Below, in pieces: positions 8,262 to 17,300 of a stretch of DNA of 54,415 bases (its first letter is position 1; each line of letters starts with the position of its first letter). This DNA is from an uncultured Thermoleophilia bacterium (GTDB lineage: Bacteria > Actinomycetota > Thermoleophilia > UBA2241). Under the pieces are notes generated by a model. That model was given only the letters and a program-made list of their open reading frames with translations. It was not told where the DNA came from and made no database searches. The position numbers were made by a program, and so were the translations under genes. The stretch is from positions 1 through 54,415 of the forward strand of contig CAIOZS010000096.1 in the NCBI GenBank assembly GCA_903862845.1, in the 5' to 3' direction.

Positions 8262-8590
8262 TACAGACCGAAGTAGTCCTTGACCCGGCGGTATGGGGCC
8301 AGGCCGTCGCCGAACGCCTGGAGGACGACCTGCAGACGGCGGGTCGAGGCCCCGAGCCGGTCGATGCCGGCGGCGACCTGCCCCGTCTGCTGCATCATGT
8401 CGTCGCCGAGCTTCGCCAGCTCTTCGGCGCGCAGGGCGAGATCGGCCGCCAGCGGTCCGGCCACGCGCGACACCTTGATGCCGCGCTTCAGCAGCCGCAA
8501 CGCCTTGACGGCCAGGAAACCGGCGGCCACGCAGACGACCGCGAAGCTGCAGAGACCCACCGAGAGCAGAAACAGACCATTGGGATGCAT
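8261..8590 (-). CDS. Small membrane-anchored protein, DUF948-like
   Basis: This 109-residue protein has one N-terminal transmembrane helix (about residues 5-28, GLFLLSVGLCSFAVVCVAAG), a short basic stretch (LLKRGIK), and then a helical Ala/Leu-rich segment (residues 45-95) that looks like an amphipathic coiled coil. The layout resembles DUF948/YtxG-type general-stress or envelope proteins, but no diagnostic residue proves this. The ATG at 8590 has no SD; TAGACT lies 6 bases upstream, suggesting a leaderless mRNA. The next gene upstream on the same strand is an NlpC/P60 peptidoglycan hydrolase, so a cell-envelope role is plausible (inference). Confidence 0.65.
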   Translation of the reverse strand: MHPNGLFLLSVGLCSFAVVCVAAGFLAVKALRLLKRGIKVSRVAGPLAADLALRAEELAKLGDDMMQQTGQVAAGIDRLGASTRRLQVVLQAFGDGLAPYRRVKDYFGL

Positions 8591-8596
8591 GGCGTC

Positions 8597-8602
8597 AGTC
8601 TA
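8597..8602 (-). promoter_or_regulatory. Putative -10 for a leaderless transcript
   Basis: On the minus strand TAGACT is followed by 6 bases and then the ATG of the small membrane protein. There is no SD in between. Confidence 0.5.
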
Positions 8603-8671
8603 CCTCGGTCGGGCCGCCGGCGACAGACCGGCGGCGCAAGGACGCGGCGTCCCGGGCTCCAGGGGCCGGCT

Positions 8672-9763
8672 TCACGGGAGCCGGATGGGGTACCGGCAGG
8701 CCAGCGTGGCGCCGCGGCCGGCCAGCTCGCTGACCTTGACCACGTCGCCGGTGTGCGGCGCCTCAATGAAAAGGCCGTTGCCGATGTAGATGCCGACGTG
8801 GTGATAGAAACTGGGGTCGCCGAAGAACACGAGGTCGGCCGGCTCGAGCCTGTCGAACGGGACTGGGGTGCCCATGTGCGCCTGCATGGTGGCGCCGTGC
8901 GGGAATCCGACGCCGAACTTGGCGTACACGAAGAGCACGAGACCCGAGCAGTCGAACCCGCCCGAGGGCGAGGCGCCGGCCCACACGTAGGGAATCCCCA
9001 GGTACTTCATCGTCTCCTTGACGAGCGCGATCTGGGCGGCGCTGCCGTTGATGCTCTCGAGGTCGACGCCGGCGGCGCTGGCGAGACGCTGCGACGCGGC
9101 GGCCTCGAGGCGGGCCTGGGCCTCGACGAGCTGCTTGACGCGGGCGTCGAGGTCGGCGAGCAGCGCCCGCCTCTGCGCCAGCTGGTCCTCCACGTCGGTG
9201 CGCTTCGCGCGCAGGTCCATCTCGCGGGTGAGGGCCGCGGCACGGTCCTTCTCGACCTGATCGGCCAGCTTGCCCACCCTCTCAGTGAGCGCCTCGATGC
9301 CCGCGACGGTGTCTTCGTCCGCCTGGCTGATCTGCTGGAAGTAGTCGATCTGCGTGTCGATCTCGGTGAAATCGCCGGCGTTCAGCATGATGTCGAGCAC
9401 GCTCACGCCGCCGTTCTTGTAGATGTCGGCCATGCGCTCGCCGAGCACTGAGCGGGCGACGTCGAGCTGGAGCTGGGCGCGCTCAAGGTCGCGGCGCGTC
9501 TCGATGAGGCGCACGTTGAGGTCGTCGAGCGCGGAGCGCGCGACGTTGTACTTCTCGATGGCGATCTGGGAGGCGAGGTCCAGGCGCGCGACCTCGGCGC
9601 GCACCTGCTTCGCCTGGGCCTGCAGAGACCCGACGTCCGGGGCGGGGGGCGTCGCGAGGGCGACGGCGGGCAGGAGCGCGAGCAGCAGCGTGCCCAGCGC
9701 GCAGGCCAACGCTACCGCTGCCGCGGCCCCACGCGCGCTCGCCTGTGCTCGGTCTCGTCTCAT
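8672..9763 (-). CDS. NlpC/P60 family peptidoglycan endopeptidase with coiled coil
   Basis: This 363-residue secreted protein resembles RipA- or PcsB-type cell-wall hydrolases. A signal peptide spans about residues 1-37 (ALACALGTLLLALLPAVALA). A long helical coiled-coil region follows (about 45-230, rich in Ala, Leu, Asp and Arg heptads), then a C-terminal NlpC/P60 domain of about 120 residues. The domain shows the catalytic Cys in FDCSGLV, the His in HHVGIYIGNG and the third polar residue in EAPHTG. It would cleave the gamma-D-Glu to meso-diaminopimelate bond in peptide stems, probably during division or cell separation. The coiled coil usually keeps such enzymes autoinhibited until a partner binds. 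It is divergent from tRNA-fMet. Confidence 0.9.
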   Translation of the reverse strand: MRRDRAQASARGAAAAVALACALGTLLLALLPAVALATPPAPDVGSLQAQAKQVRAEVARLDLASQIAIEKYNVARSALDDLNVRLIETRRDLERAQLQLDVARSVLGERMADIYKNGGVSVLDIMLNAGDFTEIDTQIDYFQQISQADEDTVAGIEALTERVGKLADQVEKDRAAALTREMDLRAKRTDVEDQLAQRRALLADLDARVKQLVEAQARLEAAASQRLASAAGVDLESINGSAAQIALVKETMKYLGIPYVWAGASPSGGFDCSGLVLFVYAKFGVGFPHGATMQAHMGTPVPFDRLEPADLVFFGDPSFYHHVGIYIGNGLFIEAPHTGDVVKVSELAGRGATLACRYPIRLP

Positions 9764-9836
9764 GGCCTTACGACAGTGTATCGGAAGATGTCGCCTGCCC
9801 TTTACTTCGCGCCTGGCGCACAGACTCGCCGGCTAC

Positions 9837-9866
9837 TTTACAATCCCGCCGGCGGGGGTATACAAT
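9837..9866 (+). promoter_or_regulatory. Sigma-70-type promoter of tRNA-fMet
   Basis: TTTACA (9837-9842), an 18-base spacer, then TACAAT (9861-9866). The predicted start is about 10 bases upstream of the mature tRNA 5' end. It stands out as AT-rich in this GC-rich DNA. Confidence 0.8.
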
Positions 9867-9883
9867 CTATTGTCCAGTCACGT

Positions 9884-9960
<77 letters not shown>

Positions 9961-9969
9961 AGCCTTCCG

Positions 9970-9998
9970 GGGCGCCCGTTCGGGCGCCCTTCTTGTTT
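9970..9998 (+). terminator. Intrinsic terminator of tRNA-fMet
   Basis: GGGCGCCC-GTTC-GGGCGCCC is a perfect 8-bp stem with a tetraloop, followed by TTCTTGTTT. It starts 9 bases after the tRNA CCA end. Confidence 0.9.
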
Positions 9999-10210
9999 GC
10001 CCACGCGTGCCGCGGGCGGGTACCATCGGCGGCTGCTGCGCGCGCGTGCAAGCAGGCCGCGGCCAACGGCTACGGCGATCATTCCCCGGCAGGGTACGCG
10101 ATGCCGGCGGCGATCGTCATCGCGCTGCCGCTCCCGCCGCCGAACGCCCTTCTGCTATGCTCGGCCGGGTCCCGCAGCTAGGCCGTCAGCACGGCCCGAG
10201 AGGAGGCGCC

Positions 10211-10558
10211 ATGTCGGTGCTGATCGTCGTCAACACGCCCCCCTATGGAAGCGAAGGGCCCTACAACGCCCTTCGGCTTGCCGAGGCGCTCGTCCTGCGC
10301 GACGAACACGTCGAGGTCTTCCTCATGGGCGACGCCGTGCACGCGGCGCGCGGTGGGCAGGACCCGCGCGGCGCCCACGCCTCGCTCGAGCAGATGCTGC
10401 TGGATCTCGTCGACAAAGCCGTGGACGTGTCGTGTTGCGGCACCTGCTGTATCGCGCGCGGTCTCGCCGAGGACGATCTCATCCCAGGCGCGCGCGTCGA
10501 GTCCATCCACGACCTCGCCGCTGCGACTGCTCGCAGCGACAAGGTCGTCTCCTTCTGA
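10211..10558 (+). CDS. DsrE-family protein, YchN type
   Basis: This 115-residue protein aligns by eye along its whole length with E. coli YchN-type DsrE/DsrF proteins: VNTPPYGSEGPYNALRLA at the N-terminus, VFLMGDAV near residue 37, and DKVVSF at the C-terminus. These small hexameric proteins are related to the sulfur-relay TusBCD/DsrEFH group. This copy has a cysteine cluster CCGTCC (about residues 76-81) at the position where YchN has CKTC, suggesting thiol or persulfide chemistry (inference). The ATG at 10211 has a strong GAGAGGAGG upstream. It stops 9 bases before tilS, so it likely leads the tilS operon. A role in sulfur transfer to tRNA or in redox buffering is speculative. Confidence 0.88.
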   Translation: MSVLIVVNTPPYGSEGPYNALRLAEALVLRDEHVEVFLMGDAVHAARGGQDPRGAHASLEQMLLDLVDKAVDVSCCGTCCIARGLAEDDLIPGARVESIHDLAAATARSDKVVSF

Positions 10559-10567
10559 CGCGTCACC

Positions 10568-12010
10568 GTGGGCGGCGCCGATGCGGCGAGCTTTCGCCTC
10601 GAGCGGCGCGTGGCCGGCTTCGTGGCGCGTGAGGATGTCCTCAGGTCCGGAGAGCACCTGCTGCTGATGCTGTCGGGCGGCGCCGATTCGATGGCGCTTC
10701 TCGCTCTGCTGCCGAGCGTCGACGCGCGCCTCGGCTTGGGACTGCGTCTCTGCGCGCTCCACGTCGACTACCGCGCCCGCGGCGCCGATTCCGATCGTGA
10801 CCGCGAGATCGTCGCGCGCGCCTGCGAGACGGCGCACGTGCCGCTCCAGGTCGTGCGCCTGCGGCAGCGACTCAGCGGCGCCGGCTTCCAGGCCCGCGCC
10901 CGCACGCTGCGCTACGAGCGCGCCGCCGAGCTCGCCGCTGCCTTCGGCCGCGGCGTCGTCGTCACCGCCCACAACCGCGACGACCAGGCGGAGACCGTTC
11001 TGTACCGCCTGACCAAGTATGCGTCGCCGCGTGGTCTCACGGGCATGCGGCCGCGCGAGCGACAGCTCGCGCGGCCGCTCCTCTGCCTCGGCGCGGCAGA
11101 GATCCGCGAGTACTGCCGCGCCCGCGGCATCGAGTACGGGGAGGACGTCACCAACGCCCGGCCCGTCTACGCGCGCAACGCCCTTCGTCTCCAGGTGCTC
11201 CCCGTGCTGGCGCGCCTGAACCCTCGTGTGGCCGAGACCCTCGCGGACACGGCGGCGATGGCTGCGGCCGAGGCCGACGTGCTGGCCGCCGCGACCGCCT
11301 CCGCGGCCTCCCGCGTGGCCCGGCCGCTCACGCCCGGGGATCTCGCCGCCCTCGACATCGCGGCGCTCACGGCAGAGGCGCCGGCGCTGCGCGCCCTGGT
11401 GCTTCACGAGGCGGCGCGCGCGGCGCTCGGCGGCGAAGCGCTCGTGGAGCGCCGCGTCGTGGAGGCGCTGCTCGCCCTGTGCGCACGGCGGGACGACGCC
11501 GGCCGCGTCAGCGTCGGGCGCGGCCTCGAGGCCGCGCGCGCCTCCGGCGTCTTGCGCCTCCGGCGCCGTGAGCCGGCGCACATCTGCGAGGCGGTGAGCC
11601 TTGACGGCGCGGCGCTGGCGGCCGCAGAAGGCGAGGGCGTCACCCTCGCCTTCTGCGGCCGCGCCTTCCGCGCCCGGCTGCTCGGCGGATCGATGCTTGA
11701 GCGCGACCCGGCGCGGGCCTTCGTCGGTCTGTCCGCCGCGCCGCATCGCGTGACGCTGCGTCACGCGCGGCGCGGCGAGCGCTTCGCACCTCTGGGCCTC
11801 TGCGGCGAGACCACGGTGGCGCGCTTTCTGGCCGGCGCCCGGGCGCCGGCCCCCGCCCGCGCCCGCGCGCTTGTCCTTGCCGTCGACGACGCCGTGGCAT
11901 GGGTGGGGTACGCGGACGCCGGCGCGGCGCGGCGCGGCAGGGTTGCGCAGGACTTTCGCGTGCGTGAGAGTAGCCGCTGTACGTTGCTCGTCTTCGAGGA
12001 GGACACGTGA
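10568..12010 (+). CDS. tilS: tRNA(Ile)-lysidine synthase
   Basis: This 480-residue protein carries the PP-loop ATP pyrophosphatase motif LSGGADSMAL (Ser36 to Ser41) and the downstream HVDYRARGADSDRD and HNRDDQAETVLYRL signatures of TilS. The enzyme attaches lysine to C34 of tRNA-Ile(CAU), changing its codon reading from AUG to AUA. The middle and C-terminal domains (after about residue 230) are Ala/Arg-rich but end with the usual TilS C-terminal beta-domain pattern. GTG start at 10568; the stop overlaps the GTG of hpt by 4 bases. Two long perfect inverted repeats lie inside the gene at 11047-11078 and 11618-11662. Confidence 0.93.
   Translation: MGGADAASFRLERRVAGFVAREDVLRSGEHLLLMLSGGADSMALLALLPSVDARLGLGLRLCALHVDYRARGADSDRDREIVARACETAHVPLQVVRLRQRLSGAGFQARARTLRYERAAELAAAFGRGVVVTAHNRDDQAETVLYRLTKYASPRGLTGMRPRERQLARPLLCLGAAEIREYCRARGIEYGEDVTNARPVYARNALRLQVLPVLARLNPRVAETLADTAAMAAAEADVLAAATASAASRVARPLTPGDLAALDIAALTAEAPALRALVLHEAARAALGGEALVERRVVEALLALCARRDDAGRVSVGRGLEAARASGVLRLRRREPAHICEAVSLDGAALAAAEGEGVTLAFCGRAFRARLLGGSMLERDPARAFVGLSAAPHRVTLRHARRGERFAPLGLCGETTVARFLAGARAPAPARARALVLAVDDAVAWVGYADAGAARRGRVAQDFRVRESSRCTLLVFEEDT
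11047..11078. repeat. Intragenic inverted repeat in tilS (14-bp arms)
   Basis: GCGGCCGCGCGAGC, loop GACA, then the exact reverse complement. It encodes the RPRERQLARPL region of TilS, so the palindrome is carried entirely within coding sequence. Confidence 0.93.
11618..11662. repeat. Intragenic inverted repeat in tilS (20-bp arms)
   Basis: The 20-base arm at 11618-11637 (beginning GCGGCCGCAGAAGG) is exactly complementary to 11643-11662, with a 5-base loop CGTCA. It encodes the segment AAEGEGVTLAFCGRA in the C-terminal part of TilS. Confidence 0.95.
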
Positions 12011-12573
12011 AGGCTCCTGTCGCAGAGGTGCTCGTCGGCCGCGAGGAGCTGGCCGCCAGGGTCGAGGACCTCGCCGCCCAGATCTCGCGCGACTACGAGG
12101 GGCGGGAGATCCTCCTCGTCGGCGTGCTCAAGGGGGCGGTGTTCTTCATGGCCGACCTCGCGCGTCGCATCGACGCGCCGGTGGCCCTCGACTTCATGGC
12201 CGTGTCGAGCTACGGGTCGTCCACCGATTCCTCTGGCGTGGTGCGCATCCTCAAGGACCTTGACCTCGAGATCGCCGGGCGTCACGTGATCATCGTCGAA
12301 GACATCATCGACTCGGGGCTCACGCTCAGCTACCTTCTCAAGAACCTGCGCAGCCGCAAGCCGGCCTCGCTCGAGATCTGCGCCCTGCTCACCAAGCCCT
12401 CGCGGCGGCGCACCGAGATCCCCTGCAAGTACGTGGGCTTCGAGATCGAAGACAAGTTCGTCGTCGGCTATGGGCTCGACCTGGCCGATCACTTCCGGAC
12501 GCTCGATTTCATCGGCGTCCTCACCCCTGAGGCAGCGGCCGCAATCGTCGACCACGAGGGTTCTTTGCTGTAG
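12007..12573 (+). CDS. hpt: Hypoxanthine phosphoribosyltransferase
   Basis: This 188-residue purine-salvage enzyme transfers phosphoribose from PRPP to hypoxanthine or guanine. It has the PRPP-binding signature [17 protein letters not shown] (about residues 94-110), the [16 protein letters not shown] substrate-loop segment near residue 40, and the C-terminal [15 protein letters not shown] that contacts the purine. GTG start at 12007 overlaps the tilS stop by 4 bases (GTGA), giving the tilS-hpt-ftsH order common in Gram-positive bacteria. Confidence 0.97.
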   Translation: MKAPVAEVLVGREELAARVEDLAAQISRDYEGREILLVGVLKGAVFFMADLARRIDAPVALDFMAVSSYGSSTDSSGVVRILKDLDLEIAGRHVIIVEDIIDSGLTLSYLLKNLRSRKPASLEICALLTKPSRRRTEIPCKYVGFEIEDKFVVGYGLDLADHFRTLDFIGVLTPEAAAAIVDHEGSLL

Positions 12574-12609
12574 TCAGACGGGTATGCTACTCTGGCAGGA
12601 CGGGCCTTT

Positions 12610-12628
12610 GCAGGCTCAGAGAGCCTGC
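12610..12628 (+). terminator. Hairpin in the hpt-ftsH gap
   Basis: GCAGGCTC-AGA-GAGCCTGC is a perfect 8-bp stem 40 bases upstream of the ftsH start. There is no T tract, so it could be a processing or attenuation site. A weak -10-like TATGCT lies at 12583-12588. Confidence 0.45.
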
Positions 12629-12667
12629 CTCCCGGCGGTCCGCCAGCACCCATCCAGAAGGGTTTTA

Positions 12668-14854
<2,187 letters not shown>

Positions 14855-14881
14855 CGTCCGCGGCCGTCCGGCCAGACACTC

Positions 14882-15451
14882 GTGGATCGCGACAAGATAG
14901 AGCACGGCGTGCGCCTCATTCTCGAGGGCATCGGCGAGGACCCGGGGCGTTCCGGGCTCATTGGCACGCCGCGTCGCGTCGCCGACATGTACGAGGACAT
15001 CTTCGTGGGCATCGGCGCTCCGGACCCGGCCGAGCTCCTGGTGGCGATGGACGGCGACCATCACCGCGAAATGGTGATCATCCGCGACATCGACTTTTAC
15101 TCGGTCTGCGAGCACCATCTGCTGCCGTTTGCCGGGATGGCACACGTGGCCTACATCCCCAGCAAAGAAGGGCGCATCACGGGCCTGTCCAAGCTGGCCC
15201 GCGTGGTGCGCCAGGTGGCGGCGCGGCCGCAGCTCCAAGAACGCATCACGTCCGAGGTGGCCGACGCCATCGTGCGCGCCCTCGACCCGCTCGGTGCCCT
15301 CGTGCTCATCCAAGCCGAGCATCTCTGCATGTCCATGCGAGGCGTGCGCACCCCGGGGACACGTACCGTGACGAGCGCCGTGCGCGGCCTGATCCAATCG
15401 CACGACGCCACCCGCGCCGAGGCCTTCTCCCTCATCAACTCGCCGCGCTGA
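14882..15451 (+). CDS. folE: GTP cyclohydrolase I
   Basis: This 189-residue enzyme converts GTP to 7,8-dihydroneopterin triphosphate, the first step of folate synthesis. Landmarks are GTPRRVADMYEDIF, the zinc ligands CEHHLLPF (Cys76) and the later HLCMSMRGVR (second Cys ligand), plus SKLARVVRQVAARPQLQE. GTG start at 14882. It lies 27 bases after ftsH and begins a folE-folP-folB-folK set. Confidence 0.97.
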   Translation: MDRDKIEHGVRLILEGIGEDPGRSGLIGTPRRVADMYEDIFVGIGAPDPAELLVAMDGDHHREMVIIRDIDFYSVCEHHLLPFAGMAHVAYIPSKEGRITGLSKLARVVRQVAARPQLQERITSEVADAIVRALDPLGALVLIQAEHLCMSMRGVRTPGTRTVTSAVRGLIQSHDATRAEAFSLINSPR

Positions 15452-15462
15452 GCGCGCTCGCC

Positions 15463-16302
15463 ATGCCGGCCCAGCCGACCTGTGCTCTCGACCTCCCCTT
15501 TCCGTGCGTCATGGGTGTGCTCAACGTCACGCCCGATTCGTTCTCGGACGGCGGCCGCTACTTCGCCGCCGACGACGCGCTCGCGCAGGGCCTCGCCCTG
15601 GTGCGCGAGGGCGCGGCGCTCGTCGACGTCGGCGGCGAATCCACGCGCCCCGACTCCGACCCCGTGTCGGAGGACGAAGAGCTGCGGCGCGTGCTGCCCG
15701 TGGTCGAGGCGCTTGCCGGGCGCGTCGGCGTGCCGATCTCCGTCGACACGATGAAGGCCGAGGTGGCGCGCCGGGCGCTGGCCGCCGGCGCCGCTCTCAT
15801 CAACGATGTGAGCGCCCTGCGCTTCGATCCCGGGATGACCTCCGTGATCGCCGAAGCGGGCTGCCCCGTCTGCCTGATGCACATGCGCGGCGAGCCCAAG
15901 TCGATGCAGGACGATCCGCGCTACGATGATGTCGTCGACGAGGTGCTCCGCTTTCTCGAAGAGCGCATGGCCTTCGCGCTCGCCCAGGGGCTTCGCGAGG
16001 ACCAGCTCATGGTCGATCCCGGCATCGGCTTCGGTAAGACCGTGGATCACAATCTCGCCCTGCTGCGCGACCTGCGGCGCTTCACCACGCTCGGCAGGCC
16101 TGTGGTGCTCGGGACGTCGCGCAAGCGCTTTCTCGGCGCGATCCTCGGCGCCGCGCCCGCGGCGCGCACCATCGGCACCGTAGCCACAACGGTCGTGGGC
16201 CTCCTCGCGGGGGCGCACGTGTTCCGCGTGCACGACGTCAAGCCCAACTTCGAGGCGCTCCGCGTCGGGCTGGCCGTCCTGGAGGGCGCGCCGGCCACGT
16301 GA
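15463..16302 (+). CDS. folP: Dihydropteroate synthase
   Basis: This 279-residue protein is a TIM-barrel enzyme joining 6-hydroxymethyl-dihydropterin diphosphate with p-aminobenzoate, the sulfonamide target. It shows MGVLNVTPDSFSDGG, LVDVGGESTRPD, INDVSALR, CLMHMRGEPKSMQ, VDPGIGFGKT, LGTSRKRF and the C-terminal FRVHDV in family order. The ATG at 15463 is the only start near the conserved N-terminus; its SD is weak, so coupling to folE 11 bases upstream is likely. Confidence 0.97.
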   Translation: MPAQPTCALDLPFPCVMGVLNVTPDSFSDGGRYFAADDALAQGLALVREGAALVDVGGESTRPDSDPVSEDEELRRVLPVVEALAGRVGVPISVDTMKAEVARRALAAGAALINDVSALRFDPGMTSVIAEAGCPVCLMHMRGEPKSMQDDPRYDDVVDEVLRFLEERMAFALAQGLREDQLMVDPGIGFGKTVDHNLALLRDLRRFTTLGRPVVLGTSRKRFLGAILGAAPAARTIGTVATTVVGLLAGAHVFRVHDVKPNFEALRVGLAVLEGAPAT

Positions 16303-16345
16303 GCGTCTTCCGGCCGCGTGGCCGGCGCGCCCGGGAGGCCCCATC

Positions 16346-16711
16346 ATGTCGAGCCGTCTGTCCATCTCCGTCGAAGGCCTCGTGCTGCGCGGCCGCTGCG
16401 GGGTCACCCCCGAGGAGCGCGCTGTGGGGCAGACCCTCATCGTCGATGTGCGCCTCGAGCCGGTCGCCTGCCCTGGCGCCTGGAGCGACGATCTCTCCGG
16501 CACCGTCGACTACGGGTGGGTGGTCGACGTGGTGCGCGGCATCGTCGAGGGCCGCGAGCTCAAGCTCCTCGAGCGCCTCGCCGAGGTGATCGCCGACGCT
16601 CTGTGGGACCCGCTCGACCTCGCGTTCCTCGAAGTCACCGTCGCCAAGCCCGCGCCGCCGGTGGCCGTCCCCATCGCCGCCGCGCGGGTGAAGGTCGTGC
16701 GCACGGCGTGA
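16346..16711 (+). CDS. folB: Dihydroneopterin aldolase
   Basis: This 121-residue T-fold protein converts dihydroneopterin to 6-hydroxymethyl-dihydropterin. VLRGRCGVTPEERAVGQ near the N-terminus contains the conserved GxxxxE motif, and VDYGWVVDVVRG and LLERLAEVIADAL follow. The late VTVAKPAPP contains the conserved catalytic/pterin-site Lys-Pro. The ATG at 16346 has GGGAGG 7 bases upstream. The stop overlaps the folK start. Confidence 0.95.
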   Translation: MSSRLSISVEGLVLRGRCGVTPEERAVGQTLIVDVRLEPVACPGAWSDDLSGTVDYGWVVDVVRGIVEGRELKLLERLAEVIADALWDPLDLAFLEVTVAKPAPPVAVPIAAARVKVVRTA

Positions 16712-17217
16712 ACCAGCTCCCTCGCAGCCGGGTGTTCGTCTCGCTGGGCTCCAACCTCGGCGATCGCTTGAGCGCTCTGACGGCAGCGCGCGAGGCGCTC
16801 GCCGCCTTGCCCGCCACGGCGGTCGTCGCGGCATCGCGGATCTACGAGACGGCGCCGCAGGACCACGACGCGCAGCCGGAGTTCCTCAATCAGGTCCTGT
16901 GCCTCGAGACCGGGCTGCAGCCTCATGACCTCCTGGTCGAGTGCCGGCGTATCGAGAACGAGCACGGCCGTGAGCGTGGGCTGAGGTTTGGCCCGCGCAC
17001 GCTCGATGTCGATATACTCCTCTTCCAAGATGTCGAGTCGGAACAGCCCGAGCTCACGCTCCCGCACCCACGCATGCTGCGCCGCGCGTTCGTGCTCGTG
17101 CCTCTCGCTGAGATCTGGGATAGCGCGCGAGGGATGCCCGATCTTCACATCGCCGCTCTCGCGCAGACCGCGGTTCAAGACCAGGCGATACGGCCCTACG
17201 ACGTCCCGGAGGCGTGA
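16708..17217 (+). CDS. folK: 2-amino-4-hydroxy-6-hydroxymethyldihydropteridine pyrophosphokinase
   Basis: This 169-residue HPPK transfers pyrophosphate from ATP to the pterin alcohol. SLGSNLGDR, YETAP, FLNQVLCLET, ENEHGRERGLRFGPRTLDVDILL and LPHPRMLRRAFVLVPL match the family throughout. The GTG at 16708 overlaps the folB stop by 4 bases (GTGA). It lies 83 bases upstream of nadB. Confidence 0.96.
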   Translation: MNQLPRSRVFVSLGSNLGDRLSALTAAREALAALPATAVVAASRIYETAPQDHDAQPEFLNQVLCLETGLQPHDLLVECRRIENEHGRERGLRFGPRTLDVDILLFQDVESEQPELTLPHPRMLRRAFVLVPLAEIWDSARGMPDLHIAALAQTAVQDQAIRPYDVPEA

Positions 17218-17300
17218 CCCGTGACCAGCCATGATCGTGCAGTGACCTCCGCAGCGGGATCTGGGCGCGCCGCGCGGACGGGCCGCGGTGGCGGCCGGCC

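Noticed and set aside
10178-11764. 528-codon minus-strand open frame opposite tilS
   Set aside because: It is the antisense shadow of a GC-rich gene; it has no family motif, and tilS and the DsrE gene on the plus strand have clear signatures.
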